DNA of 64,000 bases from contig JARWMV010000033.1 in NCBI GenBank assembly GCA_030998015.1, positions 1 to 64,000 on the forward strand, written 5' to 3'. Below, piece after piece: positions 11,553 through 24,127 of this stretch. Origin of the DNA: Ceratorhiza oryzae-sativae. Its lineage: Eukaryota > Basidiomycota > Agaricomycetes > Cantharellales > Ceratobasidiaceae. A model generated the notes under the pieces. It saw nothing but the letters and a program-made list of their open reading frames with translations, was not told where the DNA came from and did not search any database. Both the position numbers and the translations under genes were made by a program. Positions within the stretch are counted from its first letter, which is position 1; every line of letters begins with the position of its first letter.

Positions 11553-12521
11553 ATTCCACCGTGGATCACAGGAACTTTGCTCGGCGTAGATCATAGGCGT
11601 TTTGGCTCGACGACGAAGGCGCTTTGGTTCGGCGACAGCTGTGGGTCTAATTCATGGCGGAAGAAATAGTGTGGAAGACTCGATTCAATTGTATACTCGA
11701 CTAAATTTCGGATAAAAGGGCTAGGAGCACCCCAATAAGCATCCATGATGCAACCATGAGGACCAATGTATTAGTATAGAGTTTAGATACACCAATGCAG
11801 TGCTCGTTGCTCTTACACTTGCGTTCAAGCCGCGCGCGGCCGTGAACAGGGTCAATATACAGATAATTAACTCCCCCCTGAACTGCAAGATCTGCGTGAA
11901 AACAGGGGGCTCAGGGACTCAATTTTGGAGTGTGCACCAGCATATTACCGAGTATATGCCGGACGCTAATTCTTCTGATTTTTCGAATCCGACGCCACCC
12001 CCTCCAGGTCAATGGTGTGGGTTGCGGGCCAAAGGCTAGACGCTGATAGAGCCATCAAGTGGGTGTTGGTGATCCAATTTGCCCTTGAGCGAGCTTTGGA
12101 GACGACGCCACCCCCACCCCCTTCATCCCCAGCGTGGATTCTGCGGGGGCCGACGTCCCTTGACTGTTGCGCACCAACTGCCGGATAGGTCAATTATAGC
12201 AAGGTGATCGCCGAGCATCCGGGCCGAGTATGGGATCGCGATCCTTTGAGATTGGGTCGAGGCTGAACAACAGAAGCTTCTTAGACGATGCCTGGATCAA
12301 ATATCAAGAAAAGGCTATGTTCGGTTTCATATTGAATTACGCAAAGCATAACGTTAGAGAAAAAAAAATACAGCATGTGCGAGGTTGAGTAGATGTGCAA
12401 AGAGGAAAAAGATAAAGAACGAAAACAAAACGAGAGACTGTACAATCCATCCGCTATGAGAAATCCACCAGATCCCACCAAAAAAAAATATACAAAAAAG
12501 CCGTCGACTCATGGCTGGCCC
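11553..12521. other. Intergenic, no gene seen
   Basis: Spacer between the convergent 3' ends of UTP25 and the methyltransferase-like gene. The motif GACGCCACCCCC occurs twice (about 11990 and 12104). Confidence 0.5.
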
Positions 12522-13875
12522 CTATATCTTGAAACAACTGATCATCATGTACTTCCATACCAATCGCACGTCGGGGTCATACAGCTCTCGAATGGCCCCA
12601 TCCAGAATGGCCTTGATCTGGTCAGGTGCAACCGAGTATTCGAGCAAGAGCGGCACGACGCTCAACCAAGTCTCTTTCCACACGCTCTGGGCCAGCGCCC
12701 CGACTTGCTTGAGTATCGGATCGTCAGGCCATGTTCCACAAGGGATATGTGCGGTTTGCTGATTAATACACGAGAATCCGCGTTTTCGTTGCGAGTTGAA
12801 TCGGCACGGGACGCCAAGAGATTCGGGCGGTGTCATCGGCGACGAGCCAAACTCGCTGCTCGATTCCGACGCATCACTGGTCACCGCCGAGCCAGAATAA
12901 TTTGGGTCCCAGAGCATCGAGTCCGGCTCGAGCCATTTCGGGATCATCGGCTTCGCATCGAGGAGGACGCCTTGGGCCGTGACCGCTTCTCGGATAATTT
13001 TCAATCCGTGGTGGATGTTCGGGGCGGAGACAATAGCCGGAACGTCCGTATCCCACGCCTCGTACGCCTCTTCGCCCATTTCACCGATGAGCAATAGCCC
13101 ACCGGGTTTCAGCACCCTGTGAATTTCGCGTAGGAGCATATCGTAATTCTTGATCTGCCGAGAGGACTTTCATGAGTGAAATCGCGTGCTGTGGCGCCCG
13201 TCACTTACCCTATCCAGACAATCTCTCGCATGGACAATATCAAATGACTCGTCCGGCTCAGCGAGGCCAGCGTAGAGGTCATAGACCTCGAACGTGATAT
13301 TGGATCGCGGGACATGTGGGACCATGGGTACGACGTCCAGGCTGACAAAGTGTGCTTGGGGGAACTCGGCTGCCACCTCCTGGACCCTACGGCCACAAAC
13401 TCATGAAACGGCGGAAGAATAACGGAATTGCATTCACACTGACCAGGATCCCTCCTGCGTTCGAATGTCCAACACGCGCGGGTGGGGTATTCGCTTCATG
13501 ACATCTCTGAATGGACCAAAGTAGTTGGATCCGATAAGGAGTCGAAGAAATTGATGTCGACGCGAGAGGCGCTCGTGTTCGGGGCCGTCGATGGGCAGGA
13601 CCACAGGCAGATTGTCGTCGACCGGAAAGACCCGGCCAAACTTTTCCTGATAGAAATCTGGTGCGAGGGTGAGCAGGATCATAACACGAGTGGAGAAGAA
13701 ACGCCGCACCTGATACCTCGGACGACGTGATGGTGTTGGCCGAGCGAGTGCTGCACGTACTCATCGAATCGTCATCGTCGTCGGACTCGATGCATTGGAT
13801 GGGCTCGACGATGTGGTCGTTGACGAAGTAGACCGTACCCTGCCGGTTGAATTCGTCGGTATAGGGAATCTCCAT
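12522..13875 (-). CDS. SAM-dependent methyltransferase-like protein
   Basis: Four exons (13710-13875, 13444-13657, 13209-13386, 12522-13154) with 52-57 bp introns and matching phases give 396 residues. The class I methyltransferase core follows an acidic N-terminus: motif I position RVLDIRTQEGSWVQEVAAEF, motif II HFVSLDVVPM, then YDLYAGLAEPDESFDIVHAR, and the post-core helix LLREIHRVLKPGGLLLIGEM. Order and spacing fit the LaeA/UMTA-like fungal family, which methylates unknown targets. One oddity: motif I normally reads D-x-G-T-G-x-G and here the glycines at two positions are Arg and Gln, which should weaken SAM binding. The remaining 150 residues are Ser-rich and then hydrophobic and are not recognised. 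Fold confidence is high, activity doubtful. Confidence 0.83.
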
Positions 13876-16800
13876 CTGAATGTACACGAACGAAGAGGGG
13901 GTATCGGGGGAGAAGACAGGCCAACGAGGACCGAAGTAGGATTTATATTGTCATGGACAAGTACAGGATAGCCCGGACCGTGCAATACTCCTTGACCCGA
14001 TGCTGATCACCCACGTGGTCAGGCCACTGAGCTAACGAGATCGTTTCAGGTCTATCGGGACTACCCATTCAGTGACCTGGTTTCACGTTGCTCTCGTCGC
14101 TCGACACGCTGGTAGGTCTAATTGAAGGCTTATCAAGATCACTATTTCATTGAATGCGGGAGAAGGATCAGCCGAGACAATCAAGGCACGTTTGACCGCC
14201 TATACCCCACACGAATAAGAGTTGAAGGGTTACTGCTGGGGTAGCGCGGTGGGTGGAGGAATCTTAGAGACGGTCAGCTCGGACTGCGCGCTGGCCGAAC
14301 GCAGAAACTTGTTCTCACAGTGGCGTTATTCGACCGATTGATCAGGAGGAAGAATCCCCCAGGGCTTGATTCCCAATCGGCCCTTCGAGGATTTTTGAAT
14401 GGGAGTACAGTTTATCTTTGATGGCACAAGCGCTAGGCTAGGTGCTACGATTCGTTTGCTAGGCTGGGTACGGGGATTTGACATGGAAGTTCTGGTTTTG
14501 CGATTGGAATCGATAAAAGTGAATAATCTGCTAACATGTAGATCAGGATCATCACGGGAACCTAACGGTAAGCAACACGTTTTGGTGAATGTATAATGAT
14601 GAGCAACCTGAAAACTGAACGAAGATGTTCGCTCCACCCATCGTGTCCTCAAGGTCGAGATAGAGTCGGGATCTACACGGCACTGGTGCATGACAGCCTC
14701 GTCTCGGGGTCTTGGGCATAAAGGTAGAGCTGATGCCATGGCCGTGGAAAATGGTAACCAACCCCAGTCGGTGTGGAGGGACAAGGTTTGATAGTGTAAA
14801 AATCATTGGTTATTCGATACCTACATGACTACCGTCGATGATAGAAGGTCTAGAGTTTGACAACAAGCCGCGGTTCGGCGCTAGATTAACAAGTAAACAG
14901 TATTCGACAGGGAATCGGCGGAGAGGAAGCGGTAGGGGAAGAACAGTATAGACGGCACCAGGGATGGGCTATTTCAGGGGTTCGTGGCTTAGTCTAAAAC
15001 CACGGCTGTCAATTGGGACTACTAGGCCAAGTGGAATATATGCAATTCGAAAATGAGATGAGGCCGATAGGTTGGAATGACATTGCACTAGCAAAGCCTA
15101 CAAAAAGTAGGATTGGTGAGTTAATTGACGTTGAGGAGAAGAGACGGTAGGGGTGGGAGTGTCAGTAGGAACAATTGGTCATTTTAGTGGCATCGACATC
15201 CATGATATGTCCGATCCCTTGGAGACATCATTCGCAGGCGATGAGTGGACTGGTGACTCACGATAGCAGAGGCGTGGAAGCATCGCAGCCCGATACCGTT
15301 GCAATGGCTGGGCGCAGCTAGGAGTCGAGGTGCATGGGCTGGGTACCGCACTGCGGTTTCGCAATGATTTGATATTGTCCACCAAGACCCAAGTCTCCTC
15401 GAACGTGGATTCTCCAAACGGGGGCCATTGGTCAAGGCAACGGGTCAGATATCCGCATTGCGAACCAGGCCCACTGTTTCGCTGAAAGAACACTAGACGG
15501 TCGTTCCTCAGGTTCGCCAAAAGCTCTGGCTGGTGATGGTCGGAATCACGGAGGAAATTTTGCGGGAGTGTCACGTGGGCCGAGGTCGGTGTTTATCCTG
15601 CCCGCTACGACCTGCACCGAGTCGCTCCATTTGCAATCCTCCCTCTTGGCTTGAAGCAATATCGAATCTATCTCTCATTGCTATCACACGGTGCTGTCTC
15701 ACAGGTGTAAAATATGATGCCAACCGTATCTGTTGATGCCCAGGAAGCCTTTGAACGCCAGAGCGGCACGCGTATCTGTCTCACCAACGTTGTGGAGAGC
15801 CACCAATGCGCATCCTATGGACTTCAAAACAACATCAAATTTCTGGGATTTTAGACTGCAGCATGCGCATCCGACGAGGCCACTCTATATGAATTTGCTC
15901 CGAGATTCCCGTGCCTCAGCCCGAAGAGAAGGCCCACTCAAAACGTGTCTAAGGCTCAAGGGCCTTTATCATAGCCCTATTTCTCTCGTTCATGTCTTCA
16001 GCTTTCCCACCAAAATATTGACTTCCAACTTGCTCTATACCAACTCGGATGTCCCTGGCTGACGAAAGAGACTGAACTTTTGGCCATGCCAAAGCCGCCG
16101 TCTGGAGCTTCCTTGCTAGCCTTGCTTCTGTTTGCGACCGCTGGTATGACCTGGCTATGTCTTGTCTTTGATCGTGGCCGCTGTGGTCGCATATTGATAT
16201 AACTGCCCGCCTGAACTGAAATGTGTTTTTCCCTTGAACATGTAAAACTCTAGCTGATGCGCTCTAGTCCTGTGCTACTTGCCGTCGACTTTTCTTAGTA
16301 CGGAGCAGCTAGTGGCATTTGGGGCATATTGCGTTGGCCAAGTGCTTCCGCGATGCATACTGCGTTTGAACCCACGTGTTGGCCGGCGACGTTCTTATCA
16401 AAGCTGCTGAACAAAGTTTTCTCGATGTCATACTTTCAATACGGATCATATCCAAAACAACGGCGCTATGCCATAAAATTGAAATTAAAAAAGGTGACTT
16501 GTGGCTCAAACACTCTAGTCCTTTGGAAACGGGGGCATATGCGCCCTTTGAACGACAGCATAATGATTCTCACAAGTTTATAGTCATGAGGTGTTCAAAT
16601 GGACTCAAACTTAACAATGTATCGAGGCCGTGTCGAGCTTTGCGTTGATGTCTCGGGACGGAATACTATCGTATTTGATTCGTCGCAGCTATTGAGCCTG
16701 ATTTCTTCAGCTCACGGCTGAAGTGGTTGATTCTTTCACGTCCCTATATTGGTACACCCCCAGCAAGATTGGCAGGAACTCGCCGATTGTTGTGGACCGT

Positions 16801-16946
16801 CTTGGACCCTCGGCTATGTATCACGGTTTTGTATTCAATAGCTACTACAGCTCGCTAGCATTCTCGTCGATTAGGCAGGTGTACTCAATATGAGTTTGAC
16901 GGTATTACCTTATCCTCAGCACGCCCGTATCTACTAGGGCTTTTTT
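13876..16946. other. About 3 kb without an identifiable gene
   Basis: Open frames exist on the minus strand at 14326-14806 and 15179-15574; the latter includes the strings ELLANLRNDRLVFF and STFEETWVLVDNIKSL. They have a coding look but no family I can name and no clean splice model. They may be exons of one unknown minus-strand gene. Confidence 0.35.
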
Positions 16947-17177
16947 TCTCACGCAGGGAGGTATCTCGTGGCTAAGATACAAATCGTACTGCAGAGTACA
17001 GTAAGAATAAAATACATGAAAAGAAAAGAAAATACGATACCTTAGCTCAACTACAAAGGTAGAGAACTAAGGAAGGAGAGGGGGTTCCCGCGAAGTCGCG
17101 CATGATATCAGAGAGGGGGGATACGAAACAGAAACAAATATGCGCATACATACACGCATATGATTGTAAATTCAACA
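16947..17177 (-). repeat. Solo copia LTR
   Basis: A 231 bp LTR of the same family as 2028/5208, minus orientation. It ends TGTTGAATTTACAATC and CCTGCGTGAGA and is flanked by TTTTT (16942-16946 and 17178-17182), a perfect 5 bp target duplication, though in a T-rich site. It lacks about 60 bp of the longer LTR, including one copy of the CTAC/GTAG box. It is the product of LTR-LTR recombination. Confidence 0.85.
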
Positions 17178-18194
17178 TTTTTCAGCACACCTACTTTACG
17201 AGACTACAACTCGTAGAATGTCAACTAGTACCTGCTCATGAAAATATATTTTATCTCGTCTCTCACATTATATTAGCTCTCGAGAACCTCAACATTACTT
17301 GGGTTGACTTTGATAACTTGATCGCAGCGCTCTTTCGCCCTAGTGCACCCAATCCGTGGCCCATATTGACTGTAATTGTTACGTTTGCATGTAGCTCTGA
17401 CGATTTTGAACGAGCTGCCGTGGCTCTTCATAATCTGGGAACTTGTCTAAAACCGGCGTGTAAGATAGAGCCTGGCAATGGACAGATGGGGGCGAGCGTC
17501 GTTTGCAGTACTTGTACAGACGATCTTCGCCAACCACCTGTTCTTTTACATTCGAATTAAATGCAAAAGGGAAAATGGGAAAAGGTTGGCGTCAGGAGGG
17601 AAAATAGCAGTAGCGATCCAACCGTAAGCCCTCTAATAAATCGACTCAATAGACGGGTATGAGGAAGCGGAGCAGACACCATGGCTCATTTCCGGAATTG
17701 AAAACACCGGTATTTGTAGTGGCGTGAGCACGATCTTGATTCAATATTAAGCCTTTTTGAATGCAGCATGGCCTTGTCGACGCAGATAGGAAAAAAGTGC
17801 AGTTGAAAAATTTGTTCTTCCCTTAATGATGGGCCATTATAAAAAGACCGGGCTTTGATTCTTAATCGACAGAACCAACACTTGATCGGTGGCAATACAT
17901 ATATATCATCCACCTTGAGTCACGACTCGACTTTAGCCAGGGCCGCTGACCCGCTTTTCTCGTCGATCAAATGCACCTGGGATCGCTTTCGACAGTCAGT
18001 AGAACACAACTGCAGCCCAAACCCCGACTATCGCGCAAGGAACGAATGTCCACACAACTGATAGATTAAGCCATTTTGTGGATCATTTCGTCAAAGTATT
18101 TAAATACTCTTGAACTTGTATTAGTTTAGGCCAATCTTCCGTAGCAACGAGCAAAGAAGATGCAATTCATTTAAGACCTCCACAAAATTGGCTC
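17178..18194. other. No recognisable gene
   Basis: Short frames on both strands without motifs; this is the downstream flank of the tandem array. Confidence 0.4.
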
Positions 18195-19646
18195 CTAGTA
18201 TCGCCAAACATACTTTTTCAGCAACTCTGAGGCCTTGTCACTCATTCCAGGTGCGATGCGAATTGCATCATCCACAGACACGAGTAAATCGTTCCCAATT
18301 CCATAAAATCGGAAATATCGAACGATGACTTCGTCGCTCGGCTTCTTCCAATCTGTATAATCGTAGGTCCACAGGGCTGGAAGTCCACTTGCCTACAAAG
18401 ATATGAGCACGTTGGGACTAATGGGCGGTTGTAATGCATACAGTTGGATATTCTCCTTGACGATTCACGAGTTCATGACTATGGCCATTACTGTACAAGC
18501 TATCTGACTTCTGGGAATGAGCAAAACTGTTTTGTGATGAGAGGGGGAATATTAATGAGATGCGTACCCTGGCTTTGCAATGCTGGGTGGAAACCAGAAC
18601 CCGATTCACATTCTCTAGTAGATCTATGCTCTTGGTAAGGATCTCATTAGTTTGCTGCTGTTCGGTTTTCAGACCATGGAGGCCTTCGGATATCTCTGAA
18701 CAAAGATTGGAGGTGGTGTTAATGGGCGAGTGAATGGAAGTTGTGTTGCTGTCAGTGTCAGAAGAGGACTGAAGATCTGTGGGCGCTGCTTCGGCAAAGG
18801 CCGGCGTTTTTGTCTCCGATTTGGAGCGATCAAGGGCTGAGTTATTCTCCATTGCTGAGACCTTGAGCTGAACCGAGTGATTAAATTGAGAGGCCCTTTG
18901 GATATGCCGCGCTGTTGATAAGTTAGATGCCATGCTGAATATCTTATTAATATTGGGTGGATTAAGTGTTACCTAGCTGTAGCTCGAAATCATACTGAGA
19001 TATATCTATGCTGAACTTCTTGTCAAACAGCGGCGCTTGTAAAGCTTGTATGAGACGCTATGACGAAATGCTAATCGAACATACTGGGAATAAAACTCTC
19101 ATGCATACGCAAGACTGTTTTGACGGAGAGTAATTCTTCGTCTGATGGGAATCCTGTGATAGGATTAAGGGCTGTGTGGGTGGAGAGATAACTCGGCAAG
19201 TCTGGTGGACAATGAATCATGTCCTAGAGAATATCTGGATTGATCGTGGGGCACCTTGAGAGACACCATAGGCTTACAGTAGGGGAAACTGTGCACTCGT
19301 ATTTTGACCTATAACGGGCTTTGATACTATGGTTAGCGAGCCGATAATTTAGCATAGACTATGGGGCTCACCCATTTGTAAGTCGAATAGATGTTCTTCC
19401 AGATGCATCACAAGACGATTGTCACAAAGGCTTGGTAAAATGTTGTTCACTATGAATTTTTATGGGGACTGATACTCTGAATGTTTCTACTAGATTTTCA
19501 CCTTGCTGGGCAGCTTTTGCAGCTCGTAAGGCTCCATGGACTAAGCCCAATTCTTCATCTGTTGGATTGCCAGCCACAACGCTTAGTTCGTACACAGAAG
19601 AAAGAAATGCAGGAAGACTAGGAGGCTCGTAACGGGCGGATAGCAT
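18195..19646 (-). CDS. Tandem-family copy 1 (most diverged), unknown function
   Basis: The eight-exon plan of the array can be followed. Exon 1 starts at 19646 (MLSARYEPPSLPAFL). The 41 nt exon gives ARYRSKYECTVSPT. Module 2 reads CPPDLPSYLSTHTALNPITG, then TPLFDKKFSIDISQYDFEL. The linker holds a coiled-coil-like helix, LLENVNRVLVSTQHC. The last exon has VIVRYFRFYGIGNDL and ends at 18195. Exon 2 (LCDNRLVMHLEEHLFDLQM) is intact but the expected AG before it, at 19438-19439 on the plus strand, reads TT on the coding strand, so normal splicing into it looks broken. It may be a pseudogene or use an unusual site. Function unknown. Confidence 0.6.
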
Positions 19647-20067
19647 ATCGAAATCCTCTGACAAGCTGGTTGCTTTGCGCGTATTCTGGAGGCTGGAGTA
19701 ATTGATGGGTGGCGAACGCAGCAACCACGTGAATGTTGATTAGGCAGCTTATTTGGCTAACGCAAACAAACCAGGTTGCGGATCGCTAGATTAATAGTCG
19801 CTATCAATCCCTTGTTATATTCGTTAAGCTCGATGTAAACGGCAACCCGAAACTCTGATTAATTTCCGCCCGAATGTCGTCCTAGTGGACTACATCGAGA
19901 AAGACATTTATACATGCAGCTATTGATGTAAACGCTCGACATTGTTTCTCCCCTCCAACTTCTTTCATACAGTTTAACTTGTGTACTTTTGTAGAGAGGG
20001 TAGGTGTGAGTGAGGGGTGCTAGATTCTCGTCCTATTGCTCCTACACTCTTCTTGCATCTCATATCC

Positions 20068-21108
20068 TCATAAACTTTTTATCGAAACGGTGGTGGGTAT
20101 TAAAAGATCTTTTACCATATCCCTGCTTCCTTCTTTAATTGTGGGCTGGTCACCTTCACGGGTGTGTTCTTCACCAATGTCGTGGAGGCGAAGATAATGT
20201 AATAAATCATGGCCTGTCTCTGCAGCATTCTGGCCGACGCGTTAACCTGGACCGGAGATGCTTGACATTCCAACTCTCCGATGAAACCCGAAACGTCGAA
20301 GCCTCAGCATTAAACATGTCTTATAACGAGCATACCTCTGAGTCTTGTACACTCGATTTGCCATTCGGCAAAGATAGCGCTCTATTGGTGTTTATTAGTT
20401 GTATGAATGACCCGAAAAACGGCAGAACTCACCGAACTCAAAATCGAACACATGCTGGGATGGATTCATGCTTACATATGGACTAAACATTGACGGAACT
20501 GCCAATATTTTCGGGTCCCGTGCATACTACCCAACGATTAAGGGCCGTACCATATGCCTGGTCCCCGGACCTGCGTAACGCGGATTGAACCGCCTTAATC
20601 TGACGGTTGAAAGTAAAATCGGTCGCTAGCTCCAGATTGACTGGTATGTGTGCAGGTAGTTCTGGTGGGCTATCGGTCGTGCTCTATTTATCGCAGTCGA
20701 TTGAGGATATAGATGACAAAGATACTGGCTACTCACAGACGGGAATATGCTACGAGGATATTTGTCTCGATAGCATTCTACGTGTTTTTGTTAACATTGA
20801 AAATGACAGATCAAAGTGACCTCGATTAGCGAGGCCTCGGACTCGCCCATCTGGAGGTTGAACAGGCATTCCGACAAGTCTATCGCCAATTCCGAGTTGT
20901 AAAGGTCTGGCACTTGAATCGAACCGGCCTTGAGACTCTGAGACTTTGTCATCGAGAAAAAAGAGTGAAACCCCACTATGTGCTACATTGTTCAGCGGTC
21001 GTATCGTCACATGAACGAGCTTCATTTCAATGTCATTTGGCCCCCTTCGATTGGGTTAAGGTCAAACATATCCGCCAGGAAGCGCGGAAGTTGGGGTGGA
21101 TTTAGCAT
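20068..21108 (-). pseudogene. Tandem-family copy 2, truncated and frameshifted
   Basis: Starts at 21108 (MLNPPQLPRFLADMFDLNPI). In exon 1 a G run at plus 21041-21045 (CCCCC) lacks one base compared with sister copies, which turns the expected GVPND into a frameshift. Exon 2 (DLYNSELAIDLSECLFNL), the 41 nt exon (ECYRDKYPRSIFPS) and module 2 (PPELPAHIPVNLEL, VPSMFSPYVSMN) remain. Most of the linker exon and all of exon 7 are gone. A degraded last exon (HYLRLHDIGEEH) closes at 20068. The exon 2 donor is GC. Not a working gene. Confidence 0.7.
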
Positions 21109-21324
21109 CATCTACGTGGAACAGGCAGTTTCTATAGACGATCCTAAACGGATGGACGTAGCGATGGTGTGGTCGTGCAGATCAAAGATAGTGGCGGTGG
21201 CTGCTCGTCTCCGATCCTCGATAGTACTTAGCCGCCCAGACATGCCACGCACGTGACGCACTGCACGTATAGCCGGGCGCTACGCGGCCACTTCCCATCT
21301 CTCCCTTTCTCTCTCGACACCCTC

Positions 21325-21533
21325 TGTTGAACGAGGTCATGCGCTGCCGGTATTCCAGCGCATATAGTCCGCTATCTGATATTAGTTATGTATTTCTCCG
21401 TTCTCTTGCCTGTATATAAGGAGCTATGTACATAGGAGAAATAACATGCTTGATATCTCCTTTTACTGCCATCACCGCTCTTCCACTGCACCCATGCTAA
21501 GAGTAGATAATTAAAGACTCATTGTCTTTAACA
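21325..21533 (+). repeat. Solo LTR of a second, unrelated family
   Basis: 209 bp beginning TGTTGAACGAGG and ending GTCTTTAACA, flanked by perfect 5 bp duplications CCCTC (21320-21324 and 21534-21538). It has a TATA-like TGTATATAAGG in the middle. It shares only the short terminal bases with the copia LTRs, so it is a different element. It sits between tandem copies 2 and 3. Strand is a guess from the TATA box. Confidence 0.75.
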
Positions 21534-21594
21534 CCCTCCCCCACACTCACCACCTGGAGCTCACATACACCTACACTCATACACATATTATGTT

Positions 21595-21639
21595 CCCCTC
21601 CTTACATTTCCCCTCCTTACATTTCCCCTCCTTACATTT
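21595..21639. repeat. Three tandem 15 bp repeats
   Basis: The unit CCCCTCCTTACATTT is repeated exactly three times just after the solo LTR. It is a simple local expansion with no coding sense. Confidence 0.85.
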
Positions 21640-22160
21640 CCCCTTTTGCGTTTTCGCCCCCACCCACCCTTACCCCGAAGGGTATGCACACTCATTCAGC
21701 TGAACACCTCGTAGGGATGGTGATATGTCTGGCCGCCCACCAGGGCTTGCTCGGATGGTTCGGCCCCGGCTGCACTACCCGGGCTCACAAGCCCGGCAAC
21801 GGCGCCGCTCCCGATTCCCCCAAACCACGATAGCCGGCCCTTTCACCACAGTTGTAGATAACCTACTTCTAATACTATCGATGATTAGCCCACATCGACC
21901 AAGGCTAAGTAGCTGAGTTTAACCTTGACGAAAGGACATCCATGTGTTGGTCGACAAAGGGACAATCAGAATTATCTTATATCTCTGAAACGTTCCTTGC
22001 GCAGACGCGGGCAAACCCCGAGTGAGAATAGTAGGTGCATTCATAATTTTACATGCGCTTTTGAGCAATATATCGAGTAGGCTAGCTCAACCGCGCATTC
22101 TCACGAGAGTAACCTAGGTATGTCCGCAAAGTGGACTTAGCCTCATCTCGACTTCCCTCC

Positions 22161-23629
22161 TTAATTTGTAAGTTGACCATCTTGCTGGATATATTCCTCC
22201 CCGATACCGTAGAAGCGAAGATAATGCGCCAATTGGTAGTCATCGAATTTGACCCAAGTCACTGAGTTGTCCCAACTCGGGTGCCAAGTACTCGGTAGCC
22301 CAACGTTCTAGTCCAAATCAACCCCAAAGATTCGATCGCCTCGTACAATATACGTACCTCTGGTATCTCTCCCTTTGCATTCACCAGTGAATAATATTGT
22401 ATTGAGTGATCTTGTAACTGATACCAACTATTGATTCCCTGAGAAGTAATTAAGTGTTACGATATTAGACAATTTCATAATAACTCACTCGCGCCATTGA
22501 ATGTTGTGTGCCGATCAGTATTTGCTGGACGGCACTGAAGCCATCACGAAGCTGGGCAAGTATTTGTTGTGTGGTACTCTGCTCGCTTGTGCGGCGTGCA
22601 TCTTGCTGTTACAGTCTGAGTCGATCGCAAGTTATGCATAGTTTCACTCCGACTTACAATAGAAATTTTCAGTTGAGATATCTCTGAATGAAGCGAGGCA
22701 ACCTCTGATTGAAGAGATAGCACCTCTGGTAAATGTTCCGGAGGTGTCGATGCATGCGGTATTGTCGGTGTACCATGGTGACCTTCGTTCTGGACGTTCT
22801 GCATCTGAACAGGCTCTCCCGCACCTTGGGTATCTAAAATGTCGATTGAGGAGCCGCGGGAGTCGGTAGGTTGTGCCCAGAACTCGCGATTAGCGGCTCT
22901 CCGAAGGTATCGCTCTAGCAAAACCTATTCGCTCAGATGAGCCAAGTGCAAAGAGTAAGAACCTACCAAACTGAATATCGAACAGGTGCTGAGAAAGATC
23001 CATACTCAGATCTTGGCTAAACATGGACGGAACTACACAGCATTATCAACCTTTGGACCAACACGGTTAACCAACGTTCCGACCATTTGCCAGACTTTCG
23101 GACAACCGTAACGCAGCCTGGACATACTTGATTTGCTCCTTGGAAGGAGCGCCTGATACTGATTCTAGGCTGACTGGTATATGGGCGGGTAGCTGGGGCG
23201 GAGTGTATGTCGTGTTCTAGCTCTCGGATTAGTTGGAACGATTGGTGCCAGAGGTAAGGGCACTCGCAGAAAGGAAAATCGTGCAGGGATACTTGTGCCG
23301 GTATCGTTCTATAAGAATCCCAGGCTCCATCAGTGAGACATTCCTAAATAGACTGTTTGAGTTTACCCATTTGTACATTAAAGAGATATTCTGATAAACA
23401 CACCGCCAAGTCTGGGTCATACAGGCTGGGTACTGCGATCAGCACGACTTTCAGCTCAAGAAACAAGTAATGCAAGTGGAAAGATTAATTGCTCACTATG
23501 TAAGACCTCATTCAATGACCGTATCGTCGCATGAACGAGCTTTACCTCTCCGTCGCTCGGCACGCCCTCAATAGGCTTCAAGTCGAACATATCGGCAAGG
23601 AAAGGCGGAAGGCGAGGAGGAACTAGCAT
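22161..23629 (-). CDS. Tandem-family copy 3, C-terminus shortened
   Basis: Start at 23629 (MLVPPRLPPFLADMFDLKPI). Exons follow the family plan, with the linker split by one extra intron (nine exons, shared with copy 4). Module 1 ends LYDPDLAVCLSEYLFNVQM, the 41 nt exon is ERYRHKYPCTIFLS, and module 2 is PPQLPAHIPVSLESVSGAPS then VPSMFSQDLSMDLSQHLFDI. The linker helix is LRDGFSAVQQILIGTQHSM. Exon 7 ends LVNAKGEIPE. The last exon reads AHYLRFYGIGEEY but one extra A, compared with copy 4, creates a stop right after QLTN, removing about 25 residues. The donor after the 41 nt exon is GC (23267-23266). Function unknown. Confidence 0.65.
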
Positions 23630-24127
23630 TTTGTATCGTCTAATGATAAGTCTCTCTTTGCTGAATCTAACAACAGTGGCAAACGGGGACTGATGTGGCC
23701 GTAGGCGTCAAAGACCAGTGGCGGTGGCTGGGAGACCCCGTATCCCGTTACACTGCCACAGCGCGAGCCCCCTATTTTGGTCAATCCTTACTCCTATGGA
23801 TCACACCTTAATTCCCGCTGTAGGTTTGATGAAATCATACACGAATTTGGGCGTTCCCGGTTGTCCCTCCATAGTAGGCATGTGTTCAACTCGACGATAT
23901 GCATGGTAGGTGGAGTTTCAGCACATCTGGCCGACTTGACTCAGTTCCAGTATTTGTACTCCGGAGAAAACTAGATGGATATACCAGTGATCACTTTTCT
24001 GTCAAATTTTCATAGAGCGCAAGTTGCTCCGGTTGAAACCTGACTGGGACAATGGTCTCATAAACTCTGGTGAATGGTGGACTAAATCTCCTCGAAGAGA
24101 CAATAACATACAAATAGGTGACCCAAG

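Noticed and set aside
12393..13097. 234-codon plus-strand frame
   Set aside because: Antisense shadow of the methyltransferase-like gene, whose spliced minus-strand frame has clear motifs.
21595..21639. Possible CRISPR-like repeat
   Set aside because: Three directly abutting 15 bp units without spacers in a eukaryotic genome; a simple tandem repeat.
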